From NCBI RefSeq assembly GCF_006716745.1, contig NZ_VFPP01000001.1, forward strand, positions 2,976,001 to 3,040,000: a stretch of DNA of 64,000 nt, in the 5' to 3' direction. This DNA is from Saccharothrix saharensis. Its GTDB lineage: Bacteria; Actinomycetota; Actinomycetes; Mycobacteriales; Pseudonocardiaceae. Position numbers and translations under genes: made by a program. The notes below the pieces were generated by a model, which saw nothing but the letters and a program-made list of their open reading frames with translations, was not told the origin of the DNA and made no database searches. This document shows positions 34,901-43,477 of this stretch, in pieces; positions within the stretch are counted from its first letter, which is position 1, and the number at the start of each line of letters is the position of its first letter.

Positions 34901-37900
34901 GGGTTGGTGACGGCGACGGGGTTGCCGGCCGGGTCGTACCGGACCGTCGTCGTGTAGTAGAGCGCGGTGCCCGACGACCGGTCGACCTGCGTCGACGTGA
35001 CCTGGCGGCCCAGGTCGTCGTAGGTGAACCTGGTCTGCCCACCCGCGGGGTCGGTCCGCGAGAGCACCTGGCCGACCCGGTCGTAGGTGGTCCGCTCGAC
35101 GCTCGGCGCGGTGCCGACCTGCGGGAGCGTCACCGCCAGCACCCGCCCGTACGGGTCGTACTCGTAGGACGTCACGCGGTCGAGCGGGTCGGTCATGCGG
35201 GTCAGGCGGCCCGCGTGGTCGTACTCGCTGCGGGCGGCCGCGCGGACGGGCGTGCCGCCGGGTGGCGTGTACTCGGGCACGGTGGTCGTCGTGGCCCGGC
35301 CCATCAGGTCGCGGTCGTAGGTGGTGACGCCGCCGTTGCCGTCCTTGACGTGGGTCGGTTCGCCGAACGCGTTGCGGCCGACGACCTCTGTGCGGGCGAA
35401 GCCGGTGGTCCGCACGCCCGCGACCCACACCTCGGTCGGCGGGTGGGTGGTCGTGACCGGCAGGCCGTTCGGGTCGTAGTCGTACGAGGTGGTGATCTGG
35501 CGCCGGTCCGTCGCGGCCAGCACCAGGCCGCGCTCGTCGCGGTCGTAGTGCGTGCTGAACGTCGTGGTGGCGTCGAGGACCGCGTCCTCGCGGGTCACCA
35601 GGCCGGCGGCGTCGTACTCGTACGCCGCGACCTCGACCCGGTTCGGGTCGGCGGCGCCGCGGGACTCCACCCGGACGGGGTTGCCGTCCGCGTCGCGCCG
35701 GTAGGTGGTGCTGCGCTGCAACCCCTCCGGGTCGACCGTGGCGGTGGTGACGAAGCCCGCCGCGTCGAACGCCTGCACGGTCTTGCGGCCACCGGCCCCG
35801 ACGACCTGGGTGAGGTTCCCGGCCGGGTCGTAGAACCGCTCCTCCAGCGTGACGTCGACGACCGAGCCGTCGGGGCGCGAGTGGTCCTTGCGCACCACCG
35901 AAGCCGGCAGGCCGTCGTCGTAGTAGCGGTACTCGGTGCGGCGGCCCGCGGCGTCGTACGAGGTCTGGCGCAGACCGGACGGGTCGTAGACGTGCGACTC
36001 GACCAGCAGGCCGGTCGCGGCGGGGTCCTCCGGGTCGACACCGGCACCGGTCGTCGTCCTGGACAGCAGCAGGCCGCGCTCGTCGAACTGCGAAGCCCAC
36101 GCGGTGCCGTTGACGTCGGTGACGACCTGCGTCAGGCCGTGGTCGAGGTAGGCGCGCGTCTCCTCGCCGCCGTCCGGGAACCGGGTGGAGACCAGGCGGT
36201 CGTGCGCGTCGTAGGCCATGGTGGTCGAGCGCGCGGCAGCACCGCCCTGGTCGACCGGCAACGCGTCCGCGACCACGGTCTTCACCAGGTTGCCGTTGCC
36301 GTCGTACTCGTAGGAGGTGACCTTGGCGTGCTTCGCGCCGGTGACCGGGTTGGTCGTGGTGGGCTCGGTCGTCTTCGCGAGCTGGGACCGCGGCGTGTAC
36401 TCGTAGGTGGTCGTGCCGAACGCGACACCGCCCGCGTTGGCCCGGGTGATCGCCGTGCGGCGGCCCAGCGCGTCGTAGGTGTGGCGGACGCGCAGCCCGG
36501 TCGGTCCGGTCACCTGCGCCAGGTCGCCGTTGGCGAAGTACGAGTAGGAGGTGACCTGGTTGCGCGCGCCGGTCGACGTCAGCAGCAGGCCGGCCGGGAC
36601 GGTGCGGCCGTCCGCCGAGGGCTCCACCCCCGTCGAGTAGGTGTGGGTCTCGACGGGCGCGGTCGCCGCCCCTTCCGGCTTGGGCCGGGTGGTGCGCGTG
36701 GGGCGGCCGTCCTCGTCGTAGGCGAACGTCATCCGGTAGGTGGTGTCCTCGGGGCCGCTGGACCGCGCGTCGGAGGTGGACTCCACCTTGTCGCGCCGGG
36801 GGTCGAGCGGGTCGGTCGACCGGACGTAGGTGAAGTAGGTCGTGTTGCACGACCCCGGCGCCCGGCACGTCTTGCGGCTCAGCACGTTCCCGCGCTCGTC
36901 GGTGGTCTCCTCGGTGCGCCGGTCGCTCTCGTCGACGACCGCGGACCGGAAACCGGCGGTGTTGTACTCGTACTTGCGCCACACGCCCCGGTGCAGGCGT
37001 CCGGTCTGCCTGCCGCCGTTGTCGACGTCGAACGTGTGCGTCCAGTCGCCGTGGTTGGCCGGACCGCGCAGCACCGCGGTGCGCGTCGCGTCCAGGACCA
37101 CCGGCGTGTCGGTGGACCAGGTGCGCCCGTGGTGGTCGACCAGGGTCTTGACCCGGTCGTTCACGTCGTCGTAGGTGATCCGGGCGAACTGCCGGTCGTC
37201 CTGCGGCAGCGTGATCGAGGTCAGCACGTCGATGGACGCGCGGGCGTCGAAGTGCTGCCGGGCGGCCAGCGCGCCGAGCGGGCGGCCGTAGAGCGCCACC
37301 TCGTCGATGGAGCCGTCGAAGTGGAAGTTCGCCCCGTTGGTGGCGGGCCAGTCCTTCGCCACGCCGGCGCCGAGGGTGAGCTTGCCCTGCTGCTTCGGGT
37401 CCACGAGCCCGGACAGCGTGCCCTCGGCACGTCCGTCGAGGTAGAGGACCTGGGTGTCGATGGCGGCGGACAGCACGGCGTGGTGCCACTGGCCGTCGGC
37501 GACCGGTCGGGTGCTCACGACCTGCCGCGGCCCACCGGTGTCCCGCAGCGAGAACCCGCCGTAGAGCAGGCCGTCGGTGCCGACGTACAGGATCGGGGTG
37601 GACCGCGTGGGCGTGCCGCTCGGGAACGGCTGGTCGGCGTAGCTGATCAGGGTGCCGTGCGCGGTGGTCTTGAACCACAGCTCGACCGCGAGCGACATGG
37701 TGCCCTTGGTCAGGTCGTCCGGCAGCGTCACGTAGCTGCTGTTGCCGTCGAACGAGGCCGCCGCGTCGCCGGTGCCGCCGAGCGCGCCCCCCGTGCCGAG
37801 GATGACGCCGTGCGGGGTGGCCGCGTGCTCGCCGGGACGCCGCGCGGTGGCGTTGGCGAACGTGTCGCCTTCGGTCTCGCCGAGCCTCCAGTAGGTCCTC

Positions 37901-40818
37901 GGCTTGTCGTCCAGCACCGAGCTCGGGTAGTGCGACGCCGCAGTGTGCCCATAGGTGGTGCAGTTCGGCCCGACACCGGGCACGCACGCCTTGGTGAGCC
38001 GGTCGCCCACGTACTCGTAGGTCCACACGAGCGGCGCCGCGCCGGTCGCGGGAGGCTGCGTGGTGACGGCCGTGACGTGCCCGCCGACCCACGTCATGGT
38101 CAGCTCACGGCCGCTGACCGCGCTGGCGATCCTGGTGACGTGGTCGTTCGCGTCGTAGTGCAGGTCCTCGACCAGCCCCGCCGGGTCCACGATCGCGCGG
38201 AGCCTGCCCAGGACGTCGAACCGCCACTGGCCGCCGGTTGAGTCGCGCAGCGTGTAGTACCCCGACGCGGTGTCGTGGACCAGTTCGGCGCTGTCGCCCA
38301 GGGGTGAGCCGAAGGTCCCGTCGCTGTTGCGGCCGAACCGGATCTGCCTGCCGCTCGGGTAGGTGACCACCACGTTGCCGGACCGGTCGTCGTCCTGCTC
38401 CAGGCGCATGTCGAGCCGGGACGCCCAGCCGACGCCGAACGCGGTGTCGCGGCGCGGGTCGAGGCTGTTGTAGGTGCGGGTGATCGTGAGGTCGGGTCCG
38501 GCGGTGGCCACCGCGGCGTCGGTCACGGTGGTCGAGTAGTTGCCGATGTTCGGGTCGAGGCCGGGCGCCAGTGCGCCGTCCGGGTTGCCCGCGAGGTGGG
38601 AGGTGATCTGGGGCTGCGGCACGCGGGTCGTCAGGACCAGCGGTCCGATCCAGAACGGGGTCGCGTCCACGGTGTCGTAGACCTTCACCGCCCAGAAGTA
38701 GGTCTCGGCCCACTTGAGCGGCTCCGGCGTCCACGACTGCGCGGTCCAGCCGGACTCCTGGCAGCCCGCGGTCAACGCCTCGTCGGTGCAGACCAGGAAC
38801 TTGTAGGTCAGCCCGCGGGCCGGCCAGTTGTCGTCGTCCACCCCTTCGGCGAACAGCGTCGGCGTCACCGACTCGACCACCGAGCCGCTGCCCGGCTGCT
38901 GGTAGTTCGACGACGGCGGGGTGTTGTGAACCGTCAGGTCCACCCGTCCGTAGGGGACGCCGTGCGCGACGAAGTAGTCGTGGCCGCCGGGGGTGAACAT
39001 GGTCAGGTAGAGCTGGTAGTCACCGGGTGCCAGCGGGTCGATCGGGACGTCGAACGCCGCCGAGCCCATCGGGGGGACGTCGTGGGGCGGCGCGAACGTG
39101 GGCGTGCGGATGAACGTGTCGCCCTGCTTGACGATGTAGCCGAACCGCGTGCCGCCGCCGGGGGTCCAGGTGGAGGAGCCGAGGTTCACCGCGGTCGCCT
39201 GGAGGCTGCCCGCGCGGCTGTTCGTGGGCAGCGTGACGCCGGAGACCTCGAACGACGCGCCCTCCGGCGAGTAGCGCACGTCGAGGTACGGCGGGTTCGC
39301 GGAGTTCGCCGACGCGAAGCGCTTGCCGTTGACGTCGGTCTCGTCGGACGCCCGCAGCGACAGGCCGTGGGCGAGGGCCGCGCCGTGCGTCCACCTGGTC
39401 ATCAGCCAGGCGTCGAGCGGGAGCCCTTCCCAGCCGGGTGCGGCGCAGGCGCTGCCGGCCGGGCCGCCGTGCGCGAACGACTTGCTCGACAGCGCCTGGC
39501 CGACCGCCGCGCCGGGCCAGGGCGTCGTGCCGTTCCACGGCTGCGTCACCTCGAACACCGTCACGGAGCGCGGGGTGCAGTTCGGCGAGTAGATGTTGTC
39601 GACCGCCAGCGAGGCGCTCAGGACGAACGTGTTGCGCAGGGAGTTCTGCGCCGCCCCGAAGCGCAGGTACGCGCGGGATGCGGGCTGGCCCTGGACCCGA
39701 CCGACTTCCAGGTCGATGGCGCTGGGTCGGCTGGCCTGGTTCGAGCGGACGTAGGTGTCGTCCAGGTCGGTGGTGAAGCGGCCGGCCGACGGGTCGACCG
39801 TCACCGGGAAGACCCGTTCGGGCGCGCGGAGCCAGGCCTGGTCCAGGTCGACGCGCAACGTCCACGCGTCACCGGACCGGTCGAGGGCGTAGCGGACGCC
39901 GGTGGAGCGCACGCCGGCGGCGTCGTCCATGAAACCGGCCGGGATGACGGCGACGACCTCGTCGCCGTCGACGAGTTCCACGTCACCCGCCGCGCCGAGC
40001 CGCGGTTGCAGGGCGCGCGTCGACAGGGTGAACGAGTACGACGTGGGCGCGGCGGCCGACGCCAGCACCAGGTCTTCCTTCAGCCCGGTCCGGGTGGCGG
40101 TGAGCCGGAGGTCGGTGGCGGGCAGCACGGCGCGGTAGGTGATCGCGCTGCCGGAGACCTCACCGCGGGAGGCGGCGGCGTCACGCAGGCCGTAGGTGAG
40201 GTGGTGGTCCGCGTCGAACTCGACCCGGACCAGGTCGCGCGCCTGGGCGGAGGTGGCGAAGCTGACCTCGACCGGGGTGGTCCCGGGCCGGACGCGGTCA
40301 CCGTCGGGCGCGAGGGTGAGGTCGACCGGCTGCCACGAGCCGTCGGCCTGCCGGACGTTGGCCTGACCGGTGTGCAGGCGCAGGGTCCGCGTGCCGTCGG
40401 GGTTGTCGAAGGTCTGCGAGTCCTCGGTGCGGTCACCCGTGCGCTCGACGGCGTTCGCGTCGATCGCGGGCACGTCGCGAGCACCGGTCACGGCCGGTGT
40501 GACGCGCTGCTGCCCGGCGGTGAAGGCGCGCACCTCGGGCAGCGGGGCCGCCTGGTCGGGCACCGCGCCGGCCGGACGGGCCTGGTCGCGCGGCGGGAGT
40601 TCCCGGCCGAACCGCGAGTCCTGCGCGGAGGCGTCGTGCGTCGAGTCGTCGGCGGTGCCGCCGCGCTGCTCGGGAGCGGTGGTCGACGCCCCAGGGGGGA
40701 GCCCCCGCCCCGGGCCGAACGGGGTCTGCGAGCCGGGCACCACCGGCGCGACCACCGCCAGCACCAGCAGCAGGACGAACCATCTTCGGGCAGCACGAAC
40801 TACCGGCGCGCGTCTCAC
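31981..40818 (-). CDS. RHS-repeat polymorphic toxin with C-terminal nuclease tip
   Basis: 2945-aa secreted giant protein. A signal peptide/TM helix is at ~12-30 (RWFVLLLVLAVVAPVVPG). A DNRLRE-type domain is at ~343-506, DUF6531/RHS entry at ~753-830 (ITRTYNSLDPRRD), a LamG domain at ~990-1193, then dozens of YD repeats (YDxxG...). The RHS-core terminator is at ~2534-2594 (MTARWYSPGTGSFLSRD ... NNDPVGNADPSGH). After a Pro-rich linker the tip (~2722-2945) carries H2840-G-H2842 in AHGHLLAHCLGG and ENFVPINQNSAN, the layout of DNA/RNA non-specific endonucleases. GTG start at 40818 after GGGGGG. SUKH immunity and subtilase genes follow on the same strand. Confidence 0.92.
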   Translation of the reverse strand: MRRAPVVRAARRWFVLLLVLAVVAPVVPGSQTPFGPGRGLPPGASTTAPEQRGGTADDSTHDASAQDSRFGRELPPRDQARPAGAVPDQAAPLPEVRAFTAGQQRVTPAVTGARDVPAIDANAVERTGDRTEDSQTFDNPDGTRTLRLHTGQANVRQADGSWQPVDLTLAPDGDRVRPGTTPVEVSFATSAQARDLVRVEFDADHHLTYGLRDAAASRGEVSGSAITYRAVLPATDLRLTATRTGLKEDLVLASAAAPTSYSFTLSTRALQPRLGAAGDVELVDGDEVVAVIPAGFMDDAAGVRSTGVRYALDRSGDAWTLRVDLDQAWLRAPERVFPVTVDPSAGRFTTDLDDTYVRSNQASRPSAIDLEVGRVQGQPASRAYLRFGAAQNSLRNTFVLSASLAVDNIYSPNCTPRSVTVFEVTQPWNGTTPWPGAAVGQALSSKSFAHGGPAGSACAAPGWEGLPLDAWLMTRWTHGAALAHGLSLRASDETDVNGKRFASANSANPPYLDVRYSPEGASFEVSGVTLPTNSRAGSLQATAVNLGSSTWTPGGGTRFGYIVKQGDTFIRTPTFAPPHDVPPMGSAAFDVPIDPLAPGDYQLYLTMFTPGGHDYFVAHGVPYGRVDLTVHNTPPSSNYQQPGSGSVVESVTPTLFAEGVDDDNWPARGLTYKFLVCTDEALTAGCQESGWTAQSWTPEPLKWAETYFWAVKVYDTVDATPFWIGPLVLTTRVPQPQITSHLAGNPDGALAPGLDPNIGNYSTTVTDAAVATAGPDLTITRTYNSLDPRRDTAFGVGWASRLDMRLEQDDDRSGNVVVTYPSGRQIRFGRNSDGTFGSPLGDSAELVHDTASGYYTLRDSTGGQWRFDVLGRLRAIVDPAGLVEDLHYDANDHVTRIASAVSGRELTMTWVGGHVTAVTTQPPATGAAPLVWTYEYVGDRLTKACVPGVGPNCTTYGHTAASHYPSSVLDDKPRTYWRLGETEGDTFANATARRPGEHAATPHGVILGTGGALGGTGDAAASFDGNSSYVTLPDDLTKGTMSLAVELWFKTTAHGTLISYADQPFPSGTPTRSTPILYVGTDGLLYGGFSLRDTGGPRQVVSTRPVADGQWHHAVLSAAIDTQVLYLDGRAEGTLSGLVDPKQQGKLTLGAGVAKDWPATNGANFHFDGSIDEVALYGRPLGALAARQHFDARASIDVLTSITLPQDDRQFARITYDDVNDRVKTLVDHHGRTWSTDTPVVLDATRTAVLRGPANHGDWTHTFDVDNGGRQTGRLHRGVWRKYEYNTAGFRSAVVDESDRRTEETTDERGNVLSRKTCRAPGSCNTTYFTYVRSTDPLDPRRDKVESTSDARSSGPEDTTYRMTFAYDEDGRPTRTTRPKPEGAATAPVETHTYSTGVEPSADGRTVPAGLLLTSTGARNQVTSYSYFANGDLAQVTGPTGLRVRHTYDALGRRTAITRANAGGVAFGTTTYEYTPRSQLAKTTEPTTTNPVTGAKHAKVTSYEYDGNGNLVKTVVADALPVDQGGAAARSTTMAYDAHDRLVSTRFPDGGEETRAYLDHGLTQVVTDVNGTAWASQFDERGLLLSRTTTGAGVDPEDPAATGLLVESHVYDPSGLRQTSYDAAGRRTEYRYYDDGLPASVVRKDHSRPDGSVVDVTLEERFYDPAGNLTQVVGAGGRKTVQAFDAAGFVTTATVDPEGLQRSTTYRRDADGNPVRVESRGAADPNRVEVAAYEYDAAGLVTREDAVLDATTTFSTHYDRDERGLVLAATDRRQITTSYDYDPNGLPVTTTHPPTEVWVAGVRTTGFARTEVVGRNAFGEPTHVKDGNGGVTTYDRDLMGRATTTTVPEYTPPGGTPVRAAARSEYDHAGRLTRMTDPLDRVTSYEYDPYGRVLAVTLPQVGTAPSVERTTYDRVGQVLSRTDPAGGQTRFTYDDLGRQVTSTQVDRSSGTALYYTTTVRYDPAGNPVAVTNPLQSTETAAFDAIGAVLSRTDATNRTVGYGYDNAGRLATATDTAGVVTVHTYDLLGRKTRSAQLVDGVERRATGFRYDAADNLVEETTPQGRVRGFVHDELNRVVRQVERVDATKAITTATGYDKVGNRSRFVDGNGNATDYTHTPFGAAESVVEPPTAAHPAPADRTWTTVYDAAGQAVRLVKPGGVTVEREYDAQGRVTVERGAGAEAATADRTFAYDLAGRLVRVGSPSGDSGYRYDERGNLVQSFGAAGNATYTYNGDNTVLTREDASGKATFGYDRAGRQASTVDALSGRTVDHRYDAAGRLALVSDRSVSSWTSRQLAYDALGRPSSDQVLQYVDSGLPPRVLLGAEYDHDLDDKLVAKSVTDTSTEETNEYGYDGAGRLTSWKDHTGTTTQYRWDDAGNRTGVGVETFTYDQRNRLQSGEGATYSYSARGTLASTVAAGQSKASAFDAFDRLVANGAAQYAYDSLDRVVTRGSARFQYAGLSNEAVADGTRLISRLPDGRPLSDKQASATTKGKMLFTDRHGDVIGRYLGASVDGLRGFDPFGEVTRSSGETSSLGYQGDWTDGDTGAVNMTARWYSPGTGSFLSRDDWDIPPSPSSAANRYQYGNNDPVGNADPSGHCPPCLAAAIIAAAGGITAGQAATGAAVLVGGALVIHAAEQAVDNIDSMSRTGTSTTTSPRTGSPGRPMRLDCARGARCYDTVGGPRPPGTSAPTIPRSPAPIVRPPAPPPPPPWVVNALVPLARAAAGELARQDLDPTIELHPTFGATNQIDKAIDENTVITKDGFTHSVDTPDITKSRKDTDEEKGCLDGELKSSVVWYGPLQNNHATGVVACLTKFRGAATREAYPELTGYDSECELAKAHGHLLAHCLGGLDIRENFVPINQNSANVSQMWHGVEKQIKKALEKDETIYYQVIPHFPEDPAMIEHYGVGVPDYIDIYAKGNKGFECAAKVHNVTTKIPSYKGCRQ

Positions 40819-40928
40819 GCGTCCCCCCCAGGTTCCGTTGACGGGCCGTCCTCAGCCCGGCCGGAACGTTAACGAGGGGTCCTCACACTCGGCTCACACA
40901 ACACCAACGCGCCACCAGGCGCGGTAAA

Positions 40929-40960
40929 ACCCCGGGCGCGTCGACCGGTGCGCCCGGGGT
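40929..40960 (-). terminator. Intrinsic terminator of the DUF3039 gene
   Basis: ACCCCGGGCGC (40929-40939) pairs perfectly with GCGCCCGGGGT (40950-40960). On the minus strand the stem is followed by TTTT (40929-40926). It begins 16 nt past the DUF3039 stop. Confidence 0.8.
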
Positions 40961-40975
40961 GCGGTCCGCCGGGTC

Positions 40976-41224
40976 CTACTCGCCGCCGCCCTTGGGCAGG
41001 CCGTCGTAGATCTTCTTGCACTCCGGGCAGACGGGCGAGCCCGGCTTCGGCGACTTCGTCACCGGGAACACCTCGCCGCACAGCGCCACCACGTGCGTGC
41101 CCATCACCGCGCTCTCCGCGATCTTGGCCTTGCGCACGTAGTGGAACATCTTCGGGGTGTCGTCCCCGGTGTGGTCCGTGCCTTCCGGCCGGGTCTCCAC
41201 CTCGGGCAGAGTCTGCGTGCTCAC
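40976..41224 (-). CDS. DUF3039 protein
   Basis: 82-aa soluble protein with VALCGEVFPVTKSPKPGSPVCPECKKIYD: one Cys plus a CPEC pair (three Cys visible), a likely zinc-binding arrangement. It is the actinobacterial DUF3039 family. GTG start at 41224, only 31 nt from the divergent psuG start, so the two share a promoter region. No function is established. Confidence 0.87.
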   Translation of the reverse strand: MSTQTLPEVETRPEGTDHTGDDTPKMFHYVRKAKIAESAVMGTHVVALCGEVFPVTKSPKPGSPVCPECKKIYDGLPKGGGE

Positions 41225-41255
41225 GCGAACAGCGTACCTGGGATGATGGCCCCTC

Positions 41256-42164
41256 GTGAGCACGCCGAGCGTCACCGACGAGGTCCGATCCGCCCTGGCC
41301 GAGAACCGGCCGGTGGTCGCGTTGGAGAGCACGATCCTGTCCCACGGGCTACCGCCCGGCCGCAACCGCGAGGTCGCCGAACGGCTCGAAGGCGTGGTGC
41401 GCGCCGCGGGCGCGGTGCCCGCCACGATCGCCGTCCTCGGCGGCGTACCCAAGATCGGGTTGACCCCCGCCGAGCTCGACCACGTCTGCGACCCGGCCAA
41501 CGACCTGGTGAAGCTGTCCCGGCGCGACCTGGGCGCGGCGTACGCGCTCAAGCGCGACGGTGCGACGACGGTCGCGAGCACGGCCGCGCTGGCCCACGCG
41601 GCGGGCATCGGGGTGTTCGCCACCGGCGGGCTGGGCGGCGTGCACCGGGGTGCGCGTGAGACGTGGGACGTGTCCGCGGACCTGGACGTGCTGGCCACGA
41701 CGCCGGTGCTGGTGGTGTGCTCGGGCGTGAAGTCGATCCTGGACATGGGCGCGACGCTGGAGCTGCTGGAGACCCGCTCGGTGCCGGTGATCGGCTTCGG
41801 CACGGACCGCTTCCCCGCGTTCTACCGGCGGGAATCGGAGTTCGGCGTGCCGTGGCGGGTGGATTCGGCGGCCGGTGCGGCGGCCGTGGTGGCGGCGCAC
41901 CGGACCGTGCCCGGTGTGGCGGGCGTGCTGCTGGCCAACCCGATCCCGGTCGAGTTCGAGATGGACGCCGACCTGCACGAGCGGCTGCTGTCGGAGGGCC
42001 TGGAGCTGCTGCGCGAGCGGAACGTGCAGGGCAAGGAGGTCACGCCCGTGCTGCTGGAGCACTTCCACACCGCCAGCGGCGGGGTGAGCCTGGACGCCAA
42101 CGAGGCGCTGGTCGTGTCGAACGCCTCCCTGGCCGCGTCGGTGGCCGTGGAGCTCGCGTCGTGA
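41256..42164 (+). CDS. psuG: Pseudouridine-5'-phosphate glycosidase
   Basis: 302-aa enzyme that cleaves the C-C glycosidic bond of pseudouridine 5'-phosphate to uracil and ribose 5-phosphate using a Mn2+ site and a catalytic Lys. Family blocks are ALESTILSHGLPPG, PATIAVLGGVPKIGL, KLSRRDLGAA, STAALAHAAGIGVFATGGLGGVHRG and GFGTDRFPAFY. Length is close to E. coli PsuG (312 aa). GTG start at 41256. Its TGA overlaps the GTG of the kinase gene (GTGA), giving a coupled two-gene catabolic unit for pseudouridine from RNA turnover. Confidence 0.95.
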   Translation: MSTPSVTDEVRSALAENRPVVALESTILSHGLPPGRNREVAERLEGVVRAAGAVPATIAVLGGVPKIGLTPAELDHVCDPANDLVKLSRRDLGAAYALKRDGATTVASTAALAHAAGIGVFATGGLGGVHRGARETWDVSADLDVLATTPVLVVCSGVKSILDMGATLELLETRSVPVIGFGTDRFPAFYRRESEFGVPWRVDSAAGAAAVVAAHRTVPGVAGVLLANPIPVEFEMDADLHERLLSEGLELLRERNVQGKEVTPVLLEHFHTASGGVSLDANEALVVSNASLAASVAVELAS

Positions 42165-43063
42165 CTTCGATCGTGGTCGTCGGCGACGCCGGGCTGGACG
42201 TGGTGGCCCGGCACGCCGGCCCGATCGTGCACGGCGGCGACTCGCGGGCGTCGGTGACCATCGAACCCGGCGGCGCGGGCGCGAACACCGCGGTGTGGCT
42301 GGCCGCGTGCGGCACGTCGCCGGTGCTGGTCGCCCGGGTCGGCGCGGACTCGGCGGGACGGCAGGTGCACGCCGAGCTGACGTCGGCCGGGGTGCGGTGC
42401 GCGTTCGCCGTGGACACCGAGGCGGCGACGTGCTGCGTGGTGGTGCTGGTGGACGACACCGGTCAGCGCAGCATGCTGCCCGACCGCGGCGCCAACGCCC
42501 GCTTCTCCCCCGGCGACCTGGACCGGGGGCTGCTGCGGGACGCCTCGCACCTGCACCTGTCCGGGTACGTGCTGCTGGACGCGTCGTCGCGGCCGGCCGG
42601 GTTGGCGGTGCTGCGCGCGGCCCGCGAGGCGGGGTTGACCACGTCGGTCGACCCGCAGTCGTCGGCGTTGATCTACGACGGGTTCCTGGACGACATCCGC
42701 GGCGTCGACCTGCTGCTGCCCAACACCGAGGAGCTGGTGGCGCTGACCGGGTCGGCCGAGCCCGCGTCGGCCGCGTCGCTGCTGGACGTGGTGGGCGCGG
42801 TGGCGTTGACGTCCGGCGCGGGCGGCGCGAGCTGGGTCGACGCCGACGGCGTGGTGTCCGTGCCGGCGGAGGACGTCGAGTGCGTGGACTCGACCGGCGC
42901 GGGGGACGCGTTCGACGCCGGGCTGCTGGCGGCGTGGCTGTCCGGGGCGTCACGCCGGGACGCGCTGCTCGGCGGGGTGCGCGCGGCGGCGCGGGCGGTG
43001 TCCGCCGTCGGCGCGCAGCCGGCGGAGGTCCAGCCGTCGGGGGTTCAGCCCTCGATGACGTGA
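42161..43063 (+). CDS. psuK: PfkB-family sugar kinase, probable pseudouridine kinase
   Basis: 300-aa ribokinase-fold kinase. GGAGANTAVWLA is the N-terminal PfkB signature and DSTGAGDAFDAGLLAAWL the C-terminal signature with the catalytic Asp and anion hole. Coupling to psuG (4-base overlap) makes pseudouridine the likely substrate, giving pseudouridine 5'-phosphate for PsuG; sequence alone would only say carbohydrate kinase. The last 19 bases overlap the convergent DUF3099 gene. The tail is repetitive (QPAEVQPSGVQPS). Confidence 0.85.
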   Translation: MTSIVVVGDAGLDVVARHAGPIVHGGDSRASVTIEPGGAGANTAVWLAACGTSPVLVARVGADSAGRQVHAELTSAGVRCAFAVDTEAATCCVVVLVDDTGQRSMLPDRGANARFSPGDLDRGLLRDASHLHLSGYVLLDASSRPAGLAVLRAAREAGLTTSVDPQSSALIYDGFLDDIRGVDLLLPNTEELVALTGSAEPASAASLLDVVGAVALTSGAGGASWVDADGVVSVPAEDVECVDSTGAGDAFDAGLLAAWLSGASRRDALLGGVRAAARAVSAVGAQPAEVQPSGVQPSMT

Positions 43064-43359
43064 TGCGGGCGCGACTCGATCGCCCGGTGCTCCTTGACGA
43101 GGCGGCTGGCCTTCTCCGCCTTGCGGGGCGGCCGGTCGTTCGCGACCAGCACCGCCATCCACGGCAGCGGTACCGACAGCACCAGGAAGGCCAGGGCCAG
43201 CCACCAGGTCTGGTAGAAGACCATCGCCAGGATGAGGCACGGGATGCGGGCGCCCATCATGATCGCGTACTTGCGCTTGCGCGCGGCGTGCTGCTCCTCG
43301 TAGGAGGGCGCCGCTTCGGTGATGAGCACCGGTGTGCCGTCGCGCTCGGGACTGACCAT
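43045..43359 (-). CDS. DUF3099 membrane protein
   Basis: 104-aa protein with two TM helices (about residues 33-50 and 53-72) between a charged N-terminus (YEEQHAARKRKYAIMMGAR) and a basic C-terminal tail. It matches the actinobacterial DUF3099 family. ATG at 43359; GGAGG sits unusually close. The 3' end overlaps psuK by 19 bp. Role unknown. Confidence 0.85.
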   Translation of the reverse strand: MVSPERDGTPVLITEAAPSYEEQHAARKRKYAIMMGARIPCLILAMVFYQTWWLALAFLVLSVPLPWMAVLVANDRPPRKAEKASRLVKEHRAIESRPHHVIEG

Positions 43360-43477
43360 GCCTCCATCGTCCCACCGCGTGAGCCCGACGGATACCTGCC
43401 CGGTGTGTTTTTGATTGCTGCTCGTGCCGGCCGGCGTGACCGCCGCACGGGCGCGCCGGTGACCTTAGGATCCCGTT

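Noticed and set aside
33319-38241. A 1640-codon open frame on the + strand
   Set aside because: It is antisense to the RHS toxin gene and exists because high GC in the third codon position suppresses stops on the opposite strand. The RHS strand has clear domains; this frame has only low-complexity R/V/G/A-rich sequence.
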